A stretch of 64,000 nt of DNA, from positions 62,001 through 126,000 of the forward strand of contig JBOEGE010000007.1 in the NCBI GenBank assembly GCA_050633265.1, read 5' to 3'. The DNA comes from JBLHZY01 sp050633265 (GTDB taxonomy: Bacteria; Pseudomonadota; Alphaproteobacteria; Rhodobacterales; Rhodobacteraceae). The translations under genes were made by a program, and so were the position numbers. Shown here in pieces: positions 49,710-58,012 of the stretch. Below the pieces are notes generated by a model. The model saw only the letters and a list, made by a program, of their open reading frames with translations. It was not told the DNA's origin and did no database searches. Within the stretch, counting starts at the first letter, position 1, and the number at the start of each line of letters is the position of its first letter.

Positions 49710-50993
49710 ATGAAACTGAAACTAGCAACTCTGGCACTCGCTGCCACGGTCGCCGCCGCACCTGCTATGGCGGATCTGACCTTCACAGCGCTGAGCTATC
49801 GCACCGGCGCCTATGCGGCCAACGGCATCCCATTTGCGGATGGCTATGCGGATTACCTCACATTGCTCAACGAGCGTGATGGCGGCATCGGCGGCGAAAA
49901 GACGGAACTGATCGAATGCGAAACCGGCTATAACACCGAAAAAGGCGTTGAGTGCTACGAGTCAACAAAAGGCTCCGGCGCGCTTTTGTATCAGCCGCTT
50001 TCCACAGGCATCACCTATCAGCTGATCCCCAAAGCGACAGCCGATGGCATTCCTATTCACTCAATGGGTTACGGGCGCACCTCGGCCAAAAACGGCAAAG
50101 TGTTCCGTGATATCTTCAACTATCCTGCCAACTATTGGGATGGCGCTTCCATCGCGATCAAACACATTCTTGATCAAGAAAGCGGCGATATTTCGGGCAA
50201 GAAAATCGCGCTCGTTTATCACAACTCAGCCTATGGCAAAGAGCCGATCCGCACCTTGGAAGACCTTTCCAAGAAACATGGCTATGAGCTTTTGACAATC
50301 GCCGTGGATCACCCAGGCCAAGAGCAAAAATCCCAATGGCTGCAAATTCGCCAGCAACGCCCAGATTACGTTTTGATGTGGGGTTGGGGCGTGATGAACC
50401 AGGTTGCGATCCAAGAAGCGGCCAACATCCGCTATCCAATGGATAAGTTCATTGGCGTTTGGTGGTCTGGTTCTGAGAACGATGTGCTGCCGGCTGGCGA
50501 TGGTGCCCATGGCTACAAATCGCTCGCAATGCACGGCACAGGCACCGATTATCCGCTCTATGCTGACATCCAAAAATACGTTGTGGATACAGGCAAAGCG
50601 GCCGGCGCTGGCGATCAGATCGGCTCGGTTCTTTACTCTCGCGGCATGTATGCAGCCTTCTTGGCCGCAGAAGCCACGAAGAAAGCCCAAGAGCTTGCTG
50701 GCACAGCCGACATCACTGCAGCGCAAATGCGCGATGGGATGGAAGCTCTCGAAGTGACCGAAGCAAGCATGGCTGCAGCTGGCCTGCCAAACTTTGGCCC
50801 GGCCTTCACCGTTTCCTGTGAAAACCACGGCGGCGGCGGCTTTGGCAAAGTTCAGCAATGGGATGCGACAGCGAAGAAATGGTCGCTGATCACAGACTGG
50901 ATCGAAAGCGACAAAGAGATCATCGACCCGCTCGTGGTGGCTGACTCCGAAGCTTACGCCAAAGAAAGCAACATCACACCAAGCTGTGATTAA
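49710..50993 (+). CDS. livK: LivK-type periplasmic substrate-binding protein
   Basis: The protein has 427 residues and a signal peptide (MKLKLATLALAATVAAAPAMA, cleavage after AMA). The mature part is a type I periplasmic binding protein (Peripla_BP_6): GIPFADGYADYLTLLNERDGGIGG, ALVYHNSAYGKEPIRTLEDL and later GHPGQEQ-like DHPGQEQKSQWLQIRQQRPDY. Two cysteine pairs (near 71/83 and at the C-terminus) could form disulfides. Many relatives bind aromatic or aliphatic acids rather than amino acids. A strong GGGAGG precedes the ATG, as expected for an abundant binding protein. Confidence 0.9.
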   Translation: MKLKLATLALAATVAAAPAMADLTFTALSYRTGAYAANGIPFADGYADYLTLLNERDGGIGGEKTELIECETGYNTEKGVECYESTKGSGALLYQPLSTGITYQLIPKATADGIPIHSMGYGRTSAKNGKVFRDIFNYPANYWDGASIAIKHILDQESGDISGKKIALVYHNSAYGKEPIRTLEDLSKKHGYELLTIAVDHPGQEQKSQWLQIRQQRPDYVLMWGWGVMNQVAIQEAANIRYPMDKFIGVWWSGSENDVLPAGDGAHGYKSLAMHGTGTDYPLYADIQKYVVDTGKAAGAGDQIGSVLYSRGMYAAFLAAEATKKAQELAGTADITAAQMRDGMEALEVTEASMAAAGLPNFGPAFTVSCENHGGGGFGKVQQWDATAKKWSLITDWIESDKEIIDPLVVADSEAYAKESNITPSCD

Positions 50994-51086
50994 TCCAATC
51001 GCCCGGCCCGCCAGATATTGGCGGGCCGGGCCCCCAAATCGCGCAATGTATCGCCGCACCAAACCCTAGCGAAAGAAGAACCCAAG

Positions 51087-51908
51087 ATGCTGGACACCGG
51101 TAAAACTGAAGCCGAAACACTCCTTGAGGTGAACAACATCGAGGTGATCTATAATCACGTGATCCTTGTGCTGAAGGGCGTAAGCCTAAAGGTGCCAAAA
51201 GGCGGCATCACGGCCCTTTTGGGCGGCAATGGCGCGGGCAAATCGACAACGCTGAAAAGCATCTCGGGCCTGCTGAAATCCGAACGCGGCGAAGTGACAA
51301 AGGGCACGATCTCTTATCGCGGTAAGCGGCTAACGGGCTCTGATCCTGCTGAACAGGTCAAGAGCGGCCTCATTCAGGTGATGGAAGGCCGGCATTGCTT
51401 TGAGCACCTCACCGTTGAAGAAAACCTGCTGACCGGGGCCTATACGCGGACCGATCGCGAAGTGGCCCAAGACCTTGAGATGGTTTATGAATATTTCCCC
51501 CGGCTGCGCGAACGGCGCAAAAGCCAGGCGGGCTATACCTCGGGCGGCGAGCAGCAGATGGTGGCCATTGGCCGCGCGCTGATGTCGCGCCCCGAAACGA
51601 TCCTACTGGATGAGCCAAGCATGGGCCTTGCGCCGCAATTGGTGGAACAGATTTTTGAGATCGTAAAATCGGTGAACGAAAAAGAAGGCGTGACCTTCCT
51701 GCTTGCCGAACAAAATACCAACGTCGCGCTGCGCTATGCCCATTACGGCTATATTCTTGAAAGCGGGCGCATCGTGATGGATGGCCCCGCGGCCGAGCTG
51801 CGCGAAAATCCGGATGTAAAAGAGTTCTACCTTGGTGTTTCAGATGACGGGCGCAAAAGCTTTCGTGATGTGCGCAGCTATCGCCGCCGTAAACGTTGGC
51901 TTGCCTGA
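51087..51908 (+). CDS. livF: LivF-type ABC transporter ATP-binding protein
   Basis: The second ATPase subunit has 273 residues: Walker A GGNGAGKS (46-53), signature YTSGGEQQMVAIGRALM, Walker B TILLDEPSMGLAPQLVEQIF and the switch region FLLAEQNTN. The GLIQVMEGRHCFEHLTVEENL segment is diagnostic of LivF. The start at 51087 is taken because the longer frame upstream runs into the spacer after livK; its ribosome binding site (AAGAAG) is weak. A PaaK-like ligase gene follows 27 bp after the stop. Confidence 0.92.
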   Translation: MLDTGKTEAETLLEVNNIEVIYNHVILVLKGVSLKVPKGGITALLGGNGAGKSTTLKSISGLLKSERGEVTKGTISYRGKRLTGSDPAEQVKSGLIQVMEGRHCFEHLTVEENLLTGAYTRTDREVAQDLEMVYEYFPRLRERRKSQAGYTSGGEQQMVAIGRALMSRPETILLDEPSMGLAPQLVEQIFEIVKSVNEKEGVTFLLAEQNTNVALRYAHYGYILESGRIVMDGPAAELRENPDVKEFYLGVSDDGRKSFRDVRSYRRRKRWLA

Positions 51909-51935
51909 TTTCCATCGCATAGTTTGAGGAATAAA

Positions 51936-53153
51936 ATGCCCCATTTTGACAGTCTGGAAACCCGGTCAGCGGATGAGCGCGCCACCGGCATCGCCATCGC
52001 TTTGCCCGAACAGATCGCCCGCGCCCAAACGCTTTCGGGCTATGGCGAGACGCTCAGCGGCTTTCGCGCGGGGGATTTTTGCACGATAGCTGATCTGGCA
52101 AGGCTGCCTGTTTTGCGCAAATCCACGCTTGGCCAAGCCCAAGCCAAGGCGCCGCCCTTTGGCGGGTTTACCAGCATCGCCGCGCACGAGTTTGATCACA
52201 TCCATCAATCCCCCGGCCCGATCTATGAACCCGGCAAAATTGCGGGCGATTGGTGGCGGATTGGCCGTTTTCTACATGCTTGCGGTGTGGGCAAAGGCGA
52301 TATCGTTCATAATTGCTTTGGCTATCATCTTACCCCGGCAGGCATGATTTTCGAGAGTGGCGCGCGGGCCGTTGGCGCGGCTGTGTTGCCAGCAGGAACC
52401 GGCCAAACTGAGCTTCAGGTGCGCGCGGCGCGCGATATCGGCACGACCGTTTATGCTGGCACGCCCGATTACCTGAAGGTGATCCTTGATCGCGCCGAAG
52501 AGATGGGCGAACAGCTGAAAATCACCCGCGCTTGCGTTGGCGGCGGCGCGCTTTTCCCCAGCTTGCGCCAAGAATACGCTGATCGTGGCATCCTGTGCCG
52601 CCAAAATTACGCGACCGCCGACCTTGGCAATATCGCTTATGAGAGCGACGCGATGGAGGGGATGATCGTTGATGAGGGCGTTCTCGTTGAGATCGTGCGC
52701 CCCGGAACCGGCGATCCTGTTGCGCCGGGTGAGGTTGGCGAAGTTGTTGTGACCTCGCTCAACCCTGATTACCCGCTGATCCGCTTTGCCACGGGTGATA
52801 TGTCGGCAGTTCTGGTGGGCGAAAGCCCCTGCGGGCGCAGCAATATGCGCATCAAAGGTTGGATGGGCCGCGCTGATCAAACCACCAAGATCAAGGGGAT
52901 GTTTGTCCGCCCCGAACAGGTTGCGGATCTTGTCGCGCGCCATGTCGAGATTGCCCGCGCGCGCGTGATTGCCGAGCGCAACGGCGAGATGGACAGGATG
53001 CGCGTTGTGATCGAGGCCGATGGCGGCGACGAGGCGGCTTATAAGGCGTCGATCGAAGCCACGCTCAAGATGAAAGCCGATGTTGAGATCGTCTTGCCCG
53101 GCAGCTTGCCCAATGATGGGCTGGTGATTGAGGATCTGCGCAAATACGACTAG
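51936..53153 (+). CDS. Phenylacetate-CoA ligase-like AMP-forming enzyme
   Basis: This protein has 405 residues and resembles the PaaK group of AMP-forming ligases: FTSIAAHEFDHIHQSPGPIYEPG, RIGRFLHACGVGKGDIVHNCFGYHLTPAGMIFE, ARDIGTTVYAGTPDYLKVIL and a C-terminal GWMGRADQTTKIKGMFVRPEQV with the expected catalytic Lys region. It would activate an aryl or similar carboxylic acid with CoA. The start at 51936 has GAGGA 6 bases upstream. It is the last gene of the cassette and a terminator follows. The presence of two different acid-activating enzymes around one importer is the notable feature. Confidence 0.85.
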   Translation: MPHFDSLETRSADERATGIAIALPEQIARAQTLSGYGETLSGFRAGDFCTIADLARLPVLRKSTLGQAQAKAPPFGGFTSIAAHEFDHIHQSPGPIYEPGKIAGDWWRIGRFLHACGVGKGDIVHNCFGYHLTPAGMIFESGARAVGAAVLPAGTGQTELQVRAARDIGTTVYAGTPDYLKVILDRAEEMGEQLKITRACVGGGALFPSLRQEYADRGILCRQNYATADLGNIAYESDAMEGMIVDEGVLVEIVRPGTGDPVAPGEVGEVVVTSLNPDYPLIRFATGDMSAVLVGESPCGRSNMRIKGWMGRADQTTKIKGMFVRPEQVADLVARHVEIARARVIAERNGEMDRMRVVIEADGGDEAAYKASIEATLKMKADVEIVLPGSLPNDGLVIEDLRKYD

Positions 53154-53248
53154 CGGGCAAGGGACTTTCCCCAAACCACCACCACTCCAAAGAAAAAACC
53201 CTTAAGCCGCCTCTTATAAGTAGGCGCATCAAGCCCACCACTCCAAAG

Positions 53249-53284
53249 AAAAAGCCGCCCGAGGTCTCCCTCGCGCGGCTTTTT
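53249..53284. terminator. Bidirectional terminator between PaaK-like gene and rpmJ
   Basis: AAAAAGCCGCCCGAGG (53249-53264) and CCTCGCGCGGCTTTTT (53269-53284) pair over 16 positions with a single C-C mismatch around a 4-nt loop. Both strands end in a T-run, so it can serve the plus-strand cassette and the minus-strand rpmJ. Confidence 0.9.
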
Positions 53285-53316
53285 CGATGCGAACTGGCGC
53301 GTAAGCCAGAACAGCC

Positions 53317-53442
53317 TTAGCCCTGGCGGGCCTTAAAACGAGGCTGTGTTTTGTTGATCACATAGACACGGCCTTTACGGCGTACAATGCGACAATCGCG
53401 ATGCCGGCTCTTGAGCGAGCGGAGCGAGTTACGGACTTTCAT
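53317..53442 (-). CDS. rpmJ: 50S ribosomal protein L36, zinc-less form
   Basis: A 41-residue basic protein beginning MKVRNSLRSLKSRH and ending NKTQPRFKARQG, a full-length match to L36. Only one of the zinc-ligand cysteines (in HRDCRIVRRKGRVYV) remains, and the others are replaced, so this is the C-minus (zinc-independent) form, with a tail slightly longer than the 37-38-residue zinc form. GGAG precedes the ATG by 9 bases. It is the sole gene between the terminator and the tRNA, as L36 of this type commonly stands alone. Confidence 0.93.
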   Translation of the reverse strand: MKVRNSLRSLKSRHRDCRIVRRKGRVYVINKTQPRFKARQG

Positions 53443-53515
53443 GGCCCTTCTCCTTCTACGCGGCGCTCCTATGCGCCAGTGAAATTACGTGCCTCCCAAC
53501 GTCGGAGGCGATGAA

Positions 53516-53590
53516 TGGTGGGCGTAACAAGGTTCGAACTTGTGACCCCTTCGATGTCAACGAAGTGCTCTACCACTGAGCTATACACCC
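53516..53590 (-). tRNA. tRNA-Val (anticodon GAC)
   Basis: A 75-nt tRNA gene on the minus strand. The acceptor stem GGGTGTA pairs with TACGCCC (one T-G wobble), the D arm is GCTCAGTGGTAGAGC, the anticodon stem-loop is CTTCG-TTGACAT-CGAAG with anticodon GAC, and the T arm is ACAAG-TTCGAAC-CTTGT. The CCA end is encoded. Anticodon GAC reads GUC and GUU valine codons. Confidence 0.97.
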
Positions 53591-53704
53591 GTCCCAGCGC
53601 GTCTAGCCTTGCACGAAGAGCATATGCCCAACAAACAAGACGCGGGAATTCCCCGCGCCGGTCTGGCTGCGTATAAAAGGAGTCGGGCCACACTTCAAGA
53701 GCTT

Positions 53705-53732
53705 TTGGCATTCAAAAAAATTCGCCTATACT
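53705..53732 (+). promoter_or_regulatory. Sigma-70-type promoter of the N-formylglutamate amidohydrolase-family gene
   Basis: TTGGCA (53705-53710), a 16-bp A-rich spacer and TATACT (53727-53732). A start of transcription near 53739 would leave a leader of only about 13 nt containing the AGGAG site. Confidence 0.65.
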
Positions 53733-53751
53733 GCCCCAAACAGGAGTGCGA

Positions 53752-54615
53752 ATGCCCACAACCGCTTATGATCTATCGATGCCCCGCGCGCGCAGCACAA
53801 GCGTTGTGTTTGCCGCGCCGCATTCGGGCCGTGATTACACGGCCGATTTCCTAGATCAAAGCGTGCTGGATATGCGCCGGCTGCGCTCAAGCGAGGATGC
53901 ATTCGTTGATTTGCTCTTCTCTCAGGCCCCGCAATTTGGCGCGCCCCTTCTTGCTGCCCGCGCCCCGCGTGCCTGGATTGATCTCAATCGCGGCGCGGAT
54001 GAATTTGATCCGGCCCTGATCCGCGATGTCCCTAGTCGCGGCCATAATCCAAGGATCAGCTCGGGGCTTGGCGTTGTGCCGCGCGTTGTTTCGGCCGGGC
54101 GGGCCATTTACAGCGGAAAAATGCCCCTCGCGGCGGCCCAGGCGCGGATCAATGCGATCTGGCATCCCTATCACAATCGCTTGCAATATCTGCTTGATCA
54201 GAGCCACGCGCTTTTTGGCGAAGCGATCCTGATTGATTGCCATTCCATGCCCCATGAAGCCGTCGAAGGGGCAGGGCGCAACGGCCCCGGCAAAGCGCCG
54301 CAAATCGTGCTGGGGGATCGCTTTGGTGCGGCGGCCCATGCCACCATCGTTGATCAAATCGAAGCTGCGTTTCAGGGCGCCGGGTTTCGGGTTGCGCGCA
54401 ATGCGCCCTTTGCAGGCGCCTTCACCGCGCAGCACTATGGCCGCCCCTCACGCAATCAGCATGTGATCCAAATCGAGATAGACCGCGCGCTTTATATGGA
54501 TGAGGCAACAATCACCGCCCATGACGGCTTTGATGCGTTTCGCACGCTGATGGCCGGGATCACCGCCAAAATCGCCGCGATCGGAAGCAATGAGGCCTCG
54601 CTCGCCGCTGAATGA
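53752..54615 (+). CDS. N-formylglutamate amidohydrolase family protein
   Basis: The 287-residue protein matches the N-formylglutamate amidohydrolase (HutG-like) family: VVFAAPHSGRDYTADFL near the N-terminus, DLNRGADEFDP, NAIWHPYHNRLQYLLD and LIDCHSMPHEAVEGAG, then QIEIDRALYMDE. The His and Asp/Glu of these segments form the zinc site. HutG proper gives glutamate and formate in histidine breakdown, but no hut genes are nearby and many homologues have unknown substrates. ATG 53752 has AGGAG 5 bases upstream; a GTG two codons earlier would place the site too close. It ends directly against the convergent dinB. Confidence 0.85.
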   Translation: MPTTAYDLSMPRARSTSVVFAAPHSGRDYTADFLDQSVLDMRRLRSSEDAFVDLLFSQAPQFGAPLLAARAPRAWIDLNRGADEFDPALIRDVPSRGHNPRISSGLGVVPRVVSAGRAIYSGKMPLAAAQARINAIWHPYHNRLQYLLDQSHALFGEAILIDCHSMPHEAVEGAGRNGPGKAPQIVLGDRFGAAAHATIVDQIEAAFQGAGFRVARNAPFAGAFTAQHYGRPSRNQHVIQIEIDRALYMDEATITAHDGFDAFRTLMAGITAKIAAIGSNEASLAAE

Positions 54616-55869
54616 TCAGCGCAAAGAGCGCCCCTTCACAATCGCCTCCTTGCCAAACCGCGCGCGGATCTTATCTGCGGCCCGCTCGGCGGCGGCGCGC
54701 TTTGCGGCATCCGGATCAAGCAAATCGGCGGTCGTATCGGCTGTATCCGCCGGGGACAAATCCGAAATCCCAACCCCGATAAGGCGATAAGGCCCCTGCG
54801 GCCCAACCGCATCAAACAGCTCGCGCGCGGTGCGATATATCCGGTCGGCCATCTGGGTTGGATCATAAAGGGCAAGCCGGCGCGACAGGGCGGTATGATT
54901 GGCCCGTTTGAGCTTGAGCGTGACAACGCGCCCCGCATGCCCCTTGGCCTTGGCGCGATCCGAAACCTGCTCGGACAAGCGCCAGATATGCCCGTCTAAA
55001 ATATCCGGATCAGACGTATCATCCATAAAGGTCGTCTCTTTCGAGATAGATTTGACCGGGCTGCGCGACGAGACGCTGCGGCGATCCTGCCCGCGCGCGA
55101 TATGCCAAAGCCGCTCGCCCATTGTGCCAAACCGCGCGCTCAAATCCTGCCGATCCCAGCGCAGCAAATCCGAAACTGTGCGAATGCCCGCGCTCTCCAA
55201 ACTGGCCTGCGCTGCCGGGCCAATGCCCCAAATGATCCGCACGGGTTTGTCGCGCAAAAACGCCTCCGTTTGCGCCGCACCAATCACAGAAAACCCCTGC
55301 GGTTTGTCCAAATCCGAGGCCACTTTGGCGAGGAATTTATTGTGGCTCAGCCCGATTGATCCGGTAATCCCGATCTCAGATTTCATCCGCGCCACGAGCC
55401 GCGCGAGCATCACCGCAGGCGGCGCGCCGTGCAGCCGCTCTGTTCCGCTGAGATCCATAAACGCCTCATCCAGCGAAAGCGGCTCGATCACCGGTGTCAA
55501 CTCATCCATCAAAGCGCGCACATCGCGCGAGACCTGCGCATAAACCTCCATCCGCCCGCGCACGACCGCCGCCTCGGGGCACAGTTTGAGCGCCTGAAAC
55601 ATCGGCATCGCAGAGCGCACCCCCTTGATGCGCGCAATATAACAGGCGGTCGAAACAACGCCGCGCCGCCCGCCGCCAATGATCACCGGGCGATTGCGCA
55701 GCTCGTGATTGTCGCGCTTCTCAACGCTGGCATAAAACGCATCGCAATCCATATGCGCAATCTTGAGATCAAAAAGCTCCGGGTGCGAAATGATCCGCGG
55801 CCGCCCGCAATCGGGGCAGCGCGCACCAGCCTCAAACTGGCAAAAACAATCACGGCAAAGCGCAGGCAT
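54616..55869 (-). CDS. dinB: DNA polymerase IV with N-terminal zinc-ribbon-like extension
   Basis: A Y-family polymerase of 417 residues. Before the usual start it carries about 35 residues with cysteines at 5, 8, 10, 18 and 21 (LCRDCFCQ and RCPDCGRP), a zinc-ribbon-like pattern. The palm follows with HMDCDAFYASVEKRDN and the catalytic PLSLDEAFMDLSG; the little-finger domain carries SISKETTF. No clear beta-clamp motif stands out at the C-terminus, which is an unusual Arg/Ala-rich tail (AAAERAADKIRARFGKE). It copies past damaged bases with low fidelity. No LexA box could be confidently identified upstream. Confidence 0.93.
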   Translation of the reverse strand: MPALCRDCFCQFEAGARCPDCGRPRIISHPELFDLKIAHMDCDAFYASVEKRDNHELRNRPVIIGGGRRGVVSTACYIARIKGVRSAMPMFQALKLCPEAAVVRGRMEVYAQVSRDVRALMDELTPVIEPLSLDEAFMDLSGTERLHGAPPAVMLARLVARMKSEIGITGSIGLSHNKFLAKVASDLDKPQGFSVIGAAQTEAFLRDKPVRIIWGIGPAAQASLESAGIRTVSDLLRWDRQDLSARFGTMGERLWHIARGQDRRSVSSRSPVKSISKETTFMDDTSDPDILDGHIWRLSEQVSDRAKAKGHAGRVVTLKLKRANHTALSRRLALYDPTQMADRIYRTARELFDAVGPQGPYRLIGVGISDLSPADTADTTADLLDPDAAKRAAAERAADKIRARFGKEAIVKGRSLR

Positions 55870-56020
55870 GGGCAGGGTTTCTCTTGATGCGATGGCCGAT
55901 GATACCGCACCGCGCCCCTCCCATACCAGTGCGATATACCTTCAAAAATGCCCAAACCACGCCTATATGTTGAGTAAGCTCATCAAAAGAGCCAGTTTAT
56001 GTATTAGGGACAAACCAAAA

Positions 56021-56911
56021 ATGGAACAAATAATAACAGGCGCGCTTGGCGCCAACGCGGTCTATATCGCCCTCGCTGCCTTTATTATTCTATGTATCTT
56101 TCTGGGCGTGCGGATCGTGCCGCAATCCGAAAAATTTGTGGTTGAGCGCTTTGGCCGTCTGCGCTCGGTGCTTGGGCCTGGGATCAACTTTATCGTGCCG
56201 TTTTTGGATCGCGTGGCGCATAAAATCTCGATCCTTGAGCGCCAACTGCCGACCGCATCCCAAGATGCGATTACCTCGGATAACGTGATGGTGCGCGTTG
56301 AAACCTCTGTTTTTTATCGCATCACAGAGCCGGAAAAAACGGTCTACCGTATCCGCGATGTGGACGCTGCGATTGCAACGACAGTCGCCGGGATCGTGCG
56401 CGCTGAAATCGGCAAAATGGAGCTGGATGAGGTTCAGTCCAATCGCAGCCAACTGATCGTAACAACCAAAGCGGCCGTGGAAGAGCAGGTTGATGCTTGG
56501 GGCATTGAAGTGACCCGCGCCGAGATTTTGGACGTGAACTTGGATGAAGCCACCCGCGCCGCGATGCTTCAGCAGCTCAACGCCGAACGCGCGCGCCGCG
56601 CCCAAGTCACCGAGGCCGAAGGTTATAAACGCGCGGTAGAGCTCAATGCAGACGCTGAACTTTATGCCGCCGAGCAAGCCGCCAAAGCCCGCCTCGTCGG
56701 CGCAGATGCCGAGGCCTATGCAACCCGCGTTGTCGCCCAAGCGATTGCCGAGAACGGCCTTGAGGCGGCGCAATATCAGGTCGCGCTTAAACAGGTAGAG
56801 GCGATCAGCGCGGTGAGCAAAGGCGAGGGGTCCAATACGGTGATCCTGCCTGCTGCTGCATTGGATGCCTTTAGCAATGCCTTTGGTCTGTTGAAAGGAA
56901 GCACAAAATGA
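56021..56911 (+). CDS. SPFH/Band 7 membrane protein (QmcA-like)
   Basis: The protein has 296 residues, one N-terminal membrane helix (VYIALAAFIILCIFLGVRIV, about 14-33) and an SPFH domain: PQSEKFVVERFGRLRSVLGPGINF, then SQDAITSDNVMVRVETSVFYRI. A long helical Ala/Glu-rich region (ARRAQVTEAEGYKRAVELNADAELYAAEQAAKAR) follows. Such stomatin-like proteins form membrane microdomains and are paired with NfeD proteins. The nfeD gene overlaps its stop (ATGA). The start at 56021 begins just before the membrane helix; the ribosome binding site (AGGGA, 12 bases away) is weakly placed. Confidence 0.92.
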   Translation: MEQIITGALGANAVYIALAAFIILCIFLGVRIVPQSEKFVVERFGRLRSVLGPGINFIVPFLDRVAHKISILERQLPTASQDAITSDNVMVRVETSVFYRITEPEKTVYRIRDVDAAIATTVAGIVRAEIGKMELDEVQSNRSQLIVTTKAAVEEQVDAWGIEVTRAEILDVNLDEATRAAMLQQLNAERARRAQVTEAEGYKRAVELNADAELYAAEQAAKARLVGADAEAYATRVVAQAIAENGLEAAQYQVALKQVEAISAVSKGEGSNTVILPAAALDAFSNAFGLLKGSTK

Positions 56912-57177
56912 TGTTGTGGCAAGAATGGTGGGTTTGGGCGCTCGCGGCCGTTGGGCTTGCGATCTTAGAGGTGCTCGCGCCGGGGCAGGTTTTGATCGGC
57001 TTTGCGGTTGGCGCAGCGGCAGTTTCGGCGTTGATTGCGCTGGGGTTTGCGCCGAGCATCTATGTGCTGGCGCTGATTTTTGCAGCCGTCTCGCTGCTCT
57101 CTTGGTTTGCCATCCGCAAGATTTTCGGCGTTCGCAAAGGCCAGGTGAAAATCTGGGAAACCGATATCAACGAATAG
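56908..57177 (+). CDS. NfeD family membrane protein
   Basis: A short NfeD-type protein of 89 residues with three membrane helices (WVWALAAVGLAILEVLAPG, VLIGFAVGAAAVSALIALGF, YVLALIFAAVSLLSWFAI). It ends soon after the last helix, without the soluble OB-fold domain of longer NfeD proteins. NfeD proteins act together with stomatin/SPFH partners, encoded here by the gene overlapping its start by four bases. The truncated form is common next to QmcA-like genes. A terminator follows 23 nt after the stop. Confidence 0.88.
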   Translation: MMLWQEWWVWALAAVGLAILEVLAPGQVLIGFAVGAAAVSALIALGFAPSIYVLALIFAAVSLLSWFAIRKIFGVRKGQVKIWETDINE

Positions 57178-57200
57178 AGCGGCAAGATCGCTTAATATGC

Positions 57201-57227
57201 AAAAGGCCCGCATCGCGCGGGCCTTTT
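57201..57227. terminator. Bidirectional terminator between nfeD and pyrF
   Basis: AAAAGGCCCGC (57201-57211) and GCGGGCCTTTT (57217-57227) form a perfect 11-bp stem with a 5-nt loop. Both strands end in T-runs, so it serves the plus-strand SPFH/NfeD pair and the minus-strand pyrF. Confidence 0.9.
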
Positions 57228-57236
57228 CTTTTGCCT

Positions 57237-57941
57237 TCAAGCAAGCTGCGCCAAAACGGCCTTTGCTGCTGCAACCGGATCATCTGCGCGCCAGATCGGG
57301 CGACCAACAACAATATGATCTGCCCCATCCGCAATCGCTTGGCCCGGGGTCGCCACCCGCTTTTGATCGCCCAAATCAGCCCCCGCAGGGCGCACGCCGG
57401 GCGTTACGATCAGCTTGCCTTTTGCCTCGGGCAAAGCGCGGATCGCGGCGGCTTCTTGAGGCGAAGCAATGATCCCATCAGCCCCCGCTTCAAAGGCGCG
57501 CGCGGCCCGCTCAATCACCAGATCCGGCACAGCCCCATCGCGGATCAATGCCGCATCAAGATCGGCGCGATCAAGCGAGGTAAGGATGGTCACTGCGAGG
57601 ATTTTCGTCTTTGATCCGGCCGCCCCTTCACGCGCGGCGCGCACAACATGCGGATCGCCGTGAACGGTTAGAAAATCCAGATCAAACTGCGCAAGCCCGC
57701 GCACCGCTGCTTCGACAGTCGCGCCAATATCAAACAGTTTCATATCAAGGAAAATGCGCTTGCCGTGTTCTTGCTTAAGCTCATTGGCAAGTGACAGCCC
57801 GCCGCCCGTGAGCATCCCAAGCCCGATTTTATAAAAACCAACCGCATCACCAAGGCGCGTGGCAAGCTCGAGCGCTTGGATGGCGTTGGGCATATCAAGG
57901 GCAACGATGAGGCGATCATCGGGCTGGCGCATATCGGGCAT
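57237..57941 (-). CDS. pyrF: Orotidine 5'-phosphate decarboxylase
   Basis: The 234-residue enzyme has the (beta/alpha)8 OMP decarboxylase fold with the catalytic DxKxxD motif as Asp66, Lys68 and Asp71 in IFLDMKLFDIG. Other conserved segments are LIVALDMP at the N-terminus, DFLTVHGDP and the phosphate-binding VTPGVRPAGADLGDQKR and VVGRPIWRADDPVAAA. It makes UMP in pyrimidine synthesis. ATG 57941 has AAGGA about 9 bases upstream. The small gene at 58013 lies just upstream on the same strand with 71 bp between them and may be co-transcribed. Confidence 0.96.
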   Translation of the reverse strand: MPDMRQPDDRLIVALDMPNAIQALELATRLGDAVGFYKIGLGMLTGGGLSLANELKQEHGKRIFLDMKLFDIGATVEAAVRGLAQFDLDFLTVHGDPHVVRAAREGAAGSKTKILAVTILTSLDRADLDAALIRDGAVPDLVIERAARAFEAGADGIIASPQEAAAIRALPEAKGKLIVTPGVRPAGADLGDQKRVATPGQAIADGADHIVVGRPIWRADDPVAAAKAVLAQLA

Positions 57942-58012
57942 GGGGGCATCCTTTTTTGAGGTGCCTCTAAGTGCAATGCATGCTCCGCGCCGTCAAGCTT
58001 TTGCCGCTTGGG

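Noticed and set aside
53491..53509. GCCTCC/GGAGGC hairpin after the tRNA as a terminator
   Set aside because: The stem is only 6 bp, and on the minus strand the following bases are ACGTAATTTC, without a T-run.
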